Of a stretch of DNA of 64,000 bases, positions 58,286 through 64,000 are shown piece by piece. Under the pieces are notes generated by a model. It was not told the origin of the DNA and did no database searches. It worked only from the letters and a program-made list of their open reading frames with translations. Position 1 is the first letter of the stretch, and each line of letters opens with the position of its first letter. The stretch lies in the NCBI GenBank assembly GCA_020310875.1, contig CM035423.1:112837766-112901765 (forward strand). The letters are read 5' to 3'. Origin of the DNA: Ceratopteris richardii. Taxonomy: Eukaryota; Streptophyta; Polypodiopsida; Polypodiales; Pteridaceae. The position numbers and the translations under genes were made by a program.

Positions 58286-58509
58286 TGAAATCCCTTGTGG
58301 CTAGATGAAATCCCTCACTTTGCTCATTTTTCTCTATGTTGAGGATGATTTGATGATTTCTACAAATGATTGTGATGGTTGACTAGTTGCAAAAAGAAGA
58401 AGAATCAAACACTTTTAGTTAGTTATATATATATGTAATACGTTTCAATGTTTTTGAGTGAGACATTTATGAGAAACCCCAACTATGTATATGTGTGTGA
58501 GCTTGTGTG

Positions 58510-59240
58510 TTTGTATTAAAACCCTAATTTCATGTAAACCCTTGTACTTCCATAGATAAATGTATAAAAGCCCTATGTCTCAAGCCCTAATGACCTTAAA
58601 AATGCTAACATGTATATACAAAACCCTAATTGTGTGTATTACCCCATGTAAACGTGTCTATCCTATGTCCAAACCCTTTTTACCCTAAATGTATAAAATC
58701 CATATGCATAAAACCCAAATTATCTTACAAGCCCTGACATGTATATACAAACCCTTATTGTGTGTATTACCCCATGTAGATGTGTGTACCCTATGTCCAA
58801 ACCCTCTCAACCTAATATGTGAAAACTCGATTCGTAAGACCCTAAATGTGTGTGTCTATAAACCCTTTGAATGTCTATATTAAAATGCTAATTGTACATC
58901 TAATTACCCTATGTATATGAACCCTAAAAACCGTAGATGTATGAAAGTCCTAAGTAGCCTACAAACCCTATTGTGTATGTATGAACCCCAAGCAAATAAT
59001 TAAAACCCTAGATGTGAAACTAATGTGTGTAAACCCTAAAAACTATATGTGTAACCCCTATCTCTAATTTATATACGAAACCCTATGTGTGCATATGTAA
59101 GAATCCGAAATGGCATGAAAACCATACTTTTAAAAACCCTATGTCTAAACCCCTAAATATAGAACCCTAGGCCCTAATGTAGATTGTGAATCGTAATGAC
59201 CCTAAGAACCTTATGTGTGTAACCCTTGCATGTGCACGTA
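58510..59240. repeat. Zone of interspersed telomere-like CCCTAA motifs
   Basis: More than twenty AACCCTA, CCCTAA or AAACCCT words, spaced roughly 15-50 bp and separated by TG-rich text. The plant telomere unit is CCCTAAA. A ~130-bp diverged tandem repeat (CATGTATATACAAA...GTGTGTATTACCCCATGTA) is visible at about 58608 and 58738. Confidence 0.75.
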
Positions 59241-59584
59241 TGTGAGTGGATGTAAGAGTAAATTAATGTGTTTAGTTTTGTGTGTCTGAGTGTAAATAAT
59301 TTATTCATTTAAACCATACTCTAAAACTACAATAAAACAAAAACGAAGTTAATAAACAACTATTTAACTCTATAAAGGAATGGTTCTTAACTATTTACAT
59401 ATGGATATAGTGTAGGGCTGAGAAAGATCCTAGTTAATCTTCATATGTATATATATGAAATAGTTTTATGCTTCTTCCTTTCTAATTCATCTTGCATGTA
59501 TGATTCACTTGTGTTCTGAGAGAGTTGACAGAGTGAGAGATAGAGACAGGAAAAAAATTCTCTCTCTACCCTCCTCCCCTCTGC
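59241..59584. other. No recognisable gene
   Basis: AT-rich spacer with no feature. Confidence 0.5.
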
Positions 59585-60240
<656 letters not shown>

Positions 60241-60439
60241 ATGAATATGCAGATATGAAAGGTTCCCTTGTTCACACACATAAGGAAAAGGCATGGCATA
60301 GAGAGAGACTCTCCATTTTACCTTTCATTTCATTAATGGAACTGCCTAAGGTTCCCATCGGAGTTTGGATTTCCGTAACCATGTACATATGCATTTGGAT
60401 ATTGTTTATTTTCACATTCAAACAATTTAACTTTTGATG

Positions 60440-60625
60440 TCTTCTTCATGTATATATGTATGTACGTATGCATGCGTGCATGCACGTATATATGTATGTA
60501 TTTATGTATGTTTGTAAGTAACTATGTTCGTTTGTATGTGTGAATGAATGCATGTATATATGTGTATGTTTGTATGTGTGAATATATGTACGTACCTATG
60601 CATGTTTGTATGTATTTATGTATGT
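60440..60625. repeat. TATG microsatellite region
   Basis: ATGTATGT, GCATGCATG and TTTGTATGTGTGAAT repeats immediately upstream of R1c. Confidence 0.85.
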
Positions 60626-60629
60626 ATGG

Positions 60630-60807
60630 TTCCTTATTTTGTGTTCTCGGTTATATGGCAAAAGGTTGTATTTTATGAAAACACACGCACGTGTATATTC
60701 GTGCAGAAGTGTTAACTTAATAACTGTCTGCAGAAAATTATGCTTGTTGGACTTTAGTTCTCCACTCTCCAAATGCACAAAGGTACGACAATGTTAAATA
60801 GAATCAG

Positions 60808-60886
<79 letters not shown>

Positions 60887-61479
60887 GTATATGTGTGTGT
60901 TTAATGGAGACACAAAGACAATCTTGAATGGCACTCCATTGTATACAAATATTTTAATGTTATAATTATTATAGAGGTTTCCTTGTAGAGAGAACTTCTT
61001 GGGGAACGCTTGAAGAAAAAGACAAAAGAAACCTCACATTCCCATCTTTATAAACCTCACACCTTGCCTTTGTAAATAGGAGGCTTAAGTGTTTCTTTTT
61101 TATGGTCGGCGTGGAAAGTTCTGCACACCTTCATTATATGTTCTATGGAGAGCCCACCCCATATTTTTTATAAGCAGCACTCGTTTTGCTTAATGGTAAG
61201 CACTTCTGTTGAGCATATTCAAATAAATATATGCTTTGTTTTGTCCTCAGCCAAAACGCTTTTAATTGTATTGAAACAAGAGAAGTAGAAGAGAGTTAAG
61301 AGGAATTATTTTCTTTAAAAAATAAAATGGCATGGTTTGTCATTGGAATGAAGAGAATCGAAGAAGTCCGAGGGAGAGAATCCATCTAGAAAGAGAGAAA
61401 AAAGATCTGTATGTAAAATCCATCTAGAAAGAGAGAAAAGAGATCTGTATGTATGTATGTATGTAGTTGTGCATGATGT
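60630..61479 (+). repeat. Repeat family R1, copy c, first part
   Basis: Reverse-complement match to about 41.45-42.20 kb: CACGTGTATATTCGTGCAGA, GAAAGTTCTGCACACCTTCA, AATTGTATTGAAACAAGAGA. Contains a CA/TA/GT microsatellite at 60807-60900 where R1a has TA repeats. It continues after LINE F at 63034. Confidence 0.75.
60807..60900. repeat. CA/TA/GT composite microsatellite
   Basis: CA then TA then TATG and GTGT units. It occupies the same place in R1c as the TA microsatellite of R1a. Confidence 0.92.
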
Positions 61480-61496
61480 TTTTTCTAAAGCTTCTT

Positions 61497-63016
61497 TTTT
61501 TTTTTTAATATAAAGGAAGTTCGGCATTAGCCTACTCTCCCGGACTTGAATTAAATAAAGAAAAGTACAAGAGAAGGGGACTAGTGCCCACGGGACCCCC
61601 CAAATCCCACAAAGCAGGGGAAGCTTTTACAGAGCTTAGATGGCATTACAAAGAAAGTTAATCACCCTCTCATCACCCTCATGAGGGGCCCACTTGGGTT
61701 TAAGCTTGTTATTGATCAAAAGGAGTACTTGATGATGCCTGAAGGGGGGGGATTTCTTACAGTTAACAATCCTTTTACCAAGGAGGAACAATGATTTCTC
61801 AATTGACCACTCTTTGAGGGAGTCTCCAAAGTTGAAAGCACATCTTTCCCGCTAGATTTTCCATAAGACCTCCCCTCTGATGGTGTTCCAGAGAGTCGCG
61901 GAGCAGCCGATCACTTCTCCTAGTAGGGCCTGCTGCCAACTGAGAGGTTTCTGAAGTCTAATTTTCTTTCCAATCGTCTGTCAGAGTCTGTTGGAGTTGG
62001 GGCAGGTAAACAAGATGTGTGAAACATCTTCGATAGTCCGGTAGCAGCGTTTGCACCAGGGAGGAATCCCACATAGTTTGCTAGCCTTAAAGTTGGTCCA
62101 GATTCCATGATGAAGAATTTGCCATAAGAGGACAGACTTTTTGATTTCTATGAGGGGGTGCCAGATAGCCATGAACTTCATGTCCCACCGAAGCCGCGTC
62201 CATGACAGGCACTACTTCTTGTTGAGGTTAACCTGATAGTCAATCGTTTCTTTGATGTTCGGGATTTTGATAGGCTATTCCCATTGTGCCATTTGAGACC
62301 AAGCGAGCTCGACGTGTCATGTACCATGAGAAGGCGAACTTTGTGTCGGTCCCAGGCGAGGCATTTGCTTTGCAAAGTGTTCCATTCTTCGTACGAGATG
62401 TTGACGCAAGGGTCAATATCCTCGAAGTTGATCCAGTGGCTGGTGTCTTGTTTCTAGAGATGTTTCCATTTTTTGAAGCCTTTGTTCCATAACTTCTTGG
62501 CATTTTGAATGTTCCAAGATTCCATACTCCGGATGCCGTGGATCGGAAACCATATAGAGTCGTGTTGTCTGATACCGGCTGCCCACTTCCAGTCTTCACT
62601 AATTCTTATGTAGCTTTTGACTTTATTCCAACTCTTCCATAGGGAGCACATGAGATTAGAGCCTTTCGAGAAGACGGGGATCGGGGAAAACATCAAGGTC
62701 AAGATGTCAAGATTCTTCCAATTTGGGAAACCCATGAGAGCCAACTCGTTCTTGTTTCTGAAGATCAACTTGGCCCACGAGGCCTCCCTGTTGCACCAAG
62801 CCTTAATCATCCATTTGGCCGCCAGTCTGTTAGCCATGCACCCAATGTCCAGGATACCAAGACCCCCACTATCTCTATGGCTGGTGTAGATGGACCATTT
62901 GATTTTAGGCAACCCCCTCCTATTGTGGTCGCCCTTCCAAAAGAAGTTTCTACAAATACTATCTAGTTTGGATAGATCTTGCTCTTTCGGTCTCCAACAA
63001 GAAAGGAAATAAATGG
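61497..63016 (-). mobile_element. LINE copy F, 1.52 kb, with 17-bp TSD
   Basis: A perfect 17-bp duplication TTTTTCTAAAGCTTCTT lies at 61480-61496 and 63017-63033. The related, unoccupied sequence is found in R1a. The element reaches further into RT than copies A and E (CRNFFWKGDHNRRGLPKIK, SGGLGILDIGCMANRLAAK), includes zf-RVT (WCKRCYRTIEDVSHILFTC) and has the conserved tail. Confidence 0.94.
61800..63016 (-). pseudogene. LINE F ORF2 C-terminal fragment
   Basis: The minus frame 62454-63041 starts at the 5' edge of the element and covers the RT C-terminal thumb, up to KLWNKGFKKWKHL. A stop follows, then pieces at about 62180-62375 and 61981-62181 (zf-RVT). No catalytic RT motif is included. 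Confidence 0.85.
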
Positions 63017-63033
63017 TTTTTCTAAAGCTTCTT

Positions 63034-63154
63034 GACACCATTCAATCAATGGGACACTTATTCTAATCAAACTCATGTCACTGTGTGGTCTCTACAAAAG
63101 AAGGTATGTTCACGGTATTTACATATATGTATGATTGATGAGAATCTGCCATGT
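63034..63154 (+). repeat. Repeat family R1, copy c, middle part
   Basis: GACACCATTCAATCA to AGAATCTGCCATG continues R1c after LINE F and matches R1a in reverse at about 41.29-41.43 kb. Confidence 0.7.
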
Positions 63155-63348
63155 TTTTTTTTTCATAAAGGAAGTTCGGCCTTAGCCTACTCTCCTGAAC
63201 TTGAATTAATTAAAGGAAAAGTACAAGAGAAGGGGACTAAAAGAAAAGTACAAGAGAAGATGACTAATGCCCACGGAATCCCCAGAATCCCTTAGAAGAG
63301 GGTAGCTTTTATAGAGTTTAGATGGCATTACAAAGAAGGTTAGTCACT
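63155..63348 (-). mobile_element. LINE copy G, ~190 bp tail
   Basis: T-run then CATAAAGGAAGTTCGGCCTT, the shared tail on the minus strand, with a small internal repeat of AAGTACAAGAGAAG. It interrupts R1c between CTGCCATG and AAAAGAAGAATAG. TSD not clear. Confidence 0.85.
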
Positions 63349-63680
63349 AAAAGAAGAATAGCATTCATTCAGTCATGTAAAACAAAGGATTTGTATGACG
63401 TCGTTGGACGCAAAATTCAAAGAGTGGCTCATAATGTCGGCATAGTATATTGTTGTCACTCAAGTTCCCTAGTAATCAAACATGACCTTTCTTTATTTCT
63501 ATTCAGTCGAACACAAAAATGGATGTAGACAGGAAAAAAATGGACTAATAGTCATAACAAGAGCAAAATATACAGATTTAAGCTTAAGGATGAATTTGCT
63601 AAATCCCAACATGTATTCGAACTTTTTTGCAACTACATAAGTTTATGTAATCGGATTCTAACATAACGTTTTTTTGTTCA
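63349..63680 (+). repeat. Repeat family R1, copy c, last part
   Basis: GTATGACGTCGTTGGACGCA and CCCAACATGTATTCGAAC match R1a in reverse (41.03-41.27 kb). LINE H follows. Confidence 0.72.
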
Positions 63681-64000
63681 AAAGGAAGTTTGGCCTTGGC
63701 CTACTCTCCCGGATTTTAATTAGAATAAAAAAAGGAAGAACAAGTTACAAGCCAATGGGACTAGTACCCTTGGGACCCCCCAAATCCCACAAAGCAGGGG
63801 TGGAACTTGCAGATCTAGAGAGCATTATAAAGTAGGTTAAGAACCCTCTCGTACCCCTCATGTGGGGCCTACTCGTGTTTAAGCTTGTTGTCCTCGATGA
63901 GAAACACTTTATGATGCCTGAAGGGTGGGGACCTTCTACAGTTGGAGATTCTTTTGCCAAGGAGGAACAAAAACTTCTTGATCGACCACTCTTTAGAAGA
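63681..64000 (-). mobile_element. LINE copy H, runs off the window
   Basis: The shared tail (AAAGGAAGTTTGGCCTTGGC), CCCTTGGGACCCCCC and the ORF2 C-terminal region (minus strand) are present. The element continues past 64000, so length is unknown. Confidence 0.88.

Noticed and set aside
60606..60797. R1 ORF (also 42038-42229) as a conserved small protein
   Set aside because: The similarity is at the DNA level, the frames differ between copies and stops interrupt the shared segment.

Overview
The window is repeat-dominated, AT-rich nuclear DNA of a land plant. Evidence for a plant: Ty1/copia and Ty3 elements with initiator-Met primer-binding sites (TGGTATCAGAGC), a CACTA (En/Spm) transposon with a tnp2-type transposase, many zf-RVT LINE tails, and plant telomere-like CCCTAAA motifs. 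I found no ordinary host gene, tRNA, rRNA or CRISPR array. Species cannot be told from this sequence.

Layout. 0-9.5 kb: microsatellites, a small retroposon with target-site duplication (TSD), LINE copies A, K and B, unrecognised degenerate coding sequence, and a 713-bp TRIM (miniature LTR element). 9.57-14.59 kb: Copia-1, with both LTRs but a gag-integrase fusion made by an internal deletion. 16.53-20.24 kb: Copia-2 on the minus strand, deleted from mid-RT into its 3' LTR, TSD still intact, with LINE C inside. 20.7-22.3 kb: a decayed Ty3 gag, a 207-bp tandem duplication and an LTR-like end. 24.0-25.7 kb: LINE D. 25.68-39.83 kb: Copia-3 (same family as Copia-2), split by an 11.77-kb CACTA transposon at 27,921-39,686 with a TGC TSD. 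39.8-43.7 kb: an AT minisatellite, a gag scrap, LINE J and repeat R1a. 43.8-58.3 kb: what looks like a minus-strand Ty3 element (protease ~58 kb, RT ~52 kb, integrase ~44 kb), broken up by a non-coding LTR retrotransposon (44,582-51,526, itself hit by LINE E), LINE I, a Copia scrap and R1b. 58.5-64 kb: a zone of interspersed telomere-like motifs, long GA/TA/TATG microsatellites, and repeat R1c hit by LINEs F and G and followed by LINE H.

The CACTA element is the most interesting object. From its 5' end it holds a subterminal array of GTCGC..GCGAC palindromes, an ORF with a recognisable SET (lysine methyltransferase-type) domain, a six-exon tnp2 transposase broken by a few nonsense and frameshift lesions, a long inverted repeat inside the first recognised tnp2 intron, a possible antisense second gene, a 3.6-kb GT-rich higher-order repeat array and a 3' subterminal palindrome array. 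A SET domain carried by a CACTA transposon recalls the primate SET-mariner fusion SETMAR, but here it lies inside the element, upstream of the transposase. I could not test whether it is already described.

One LINE family accounts for at least eleven insertions here, nine of them on the minus strand. Several insertions can be dated relative to each other by nesting.
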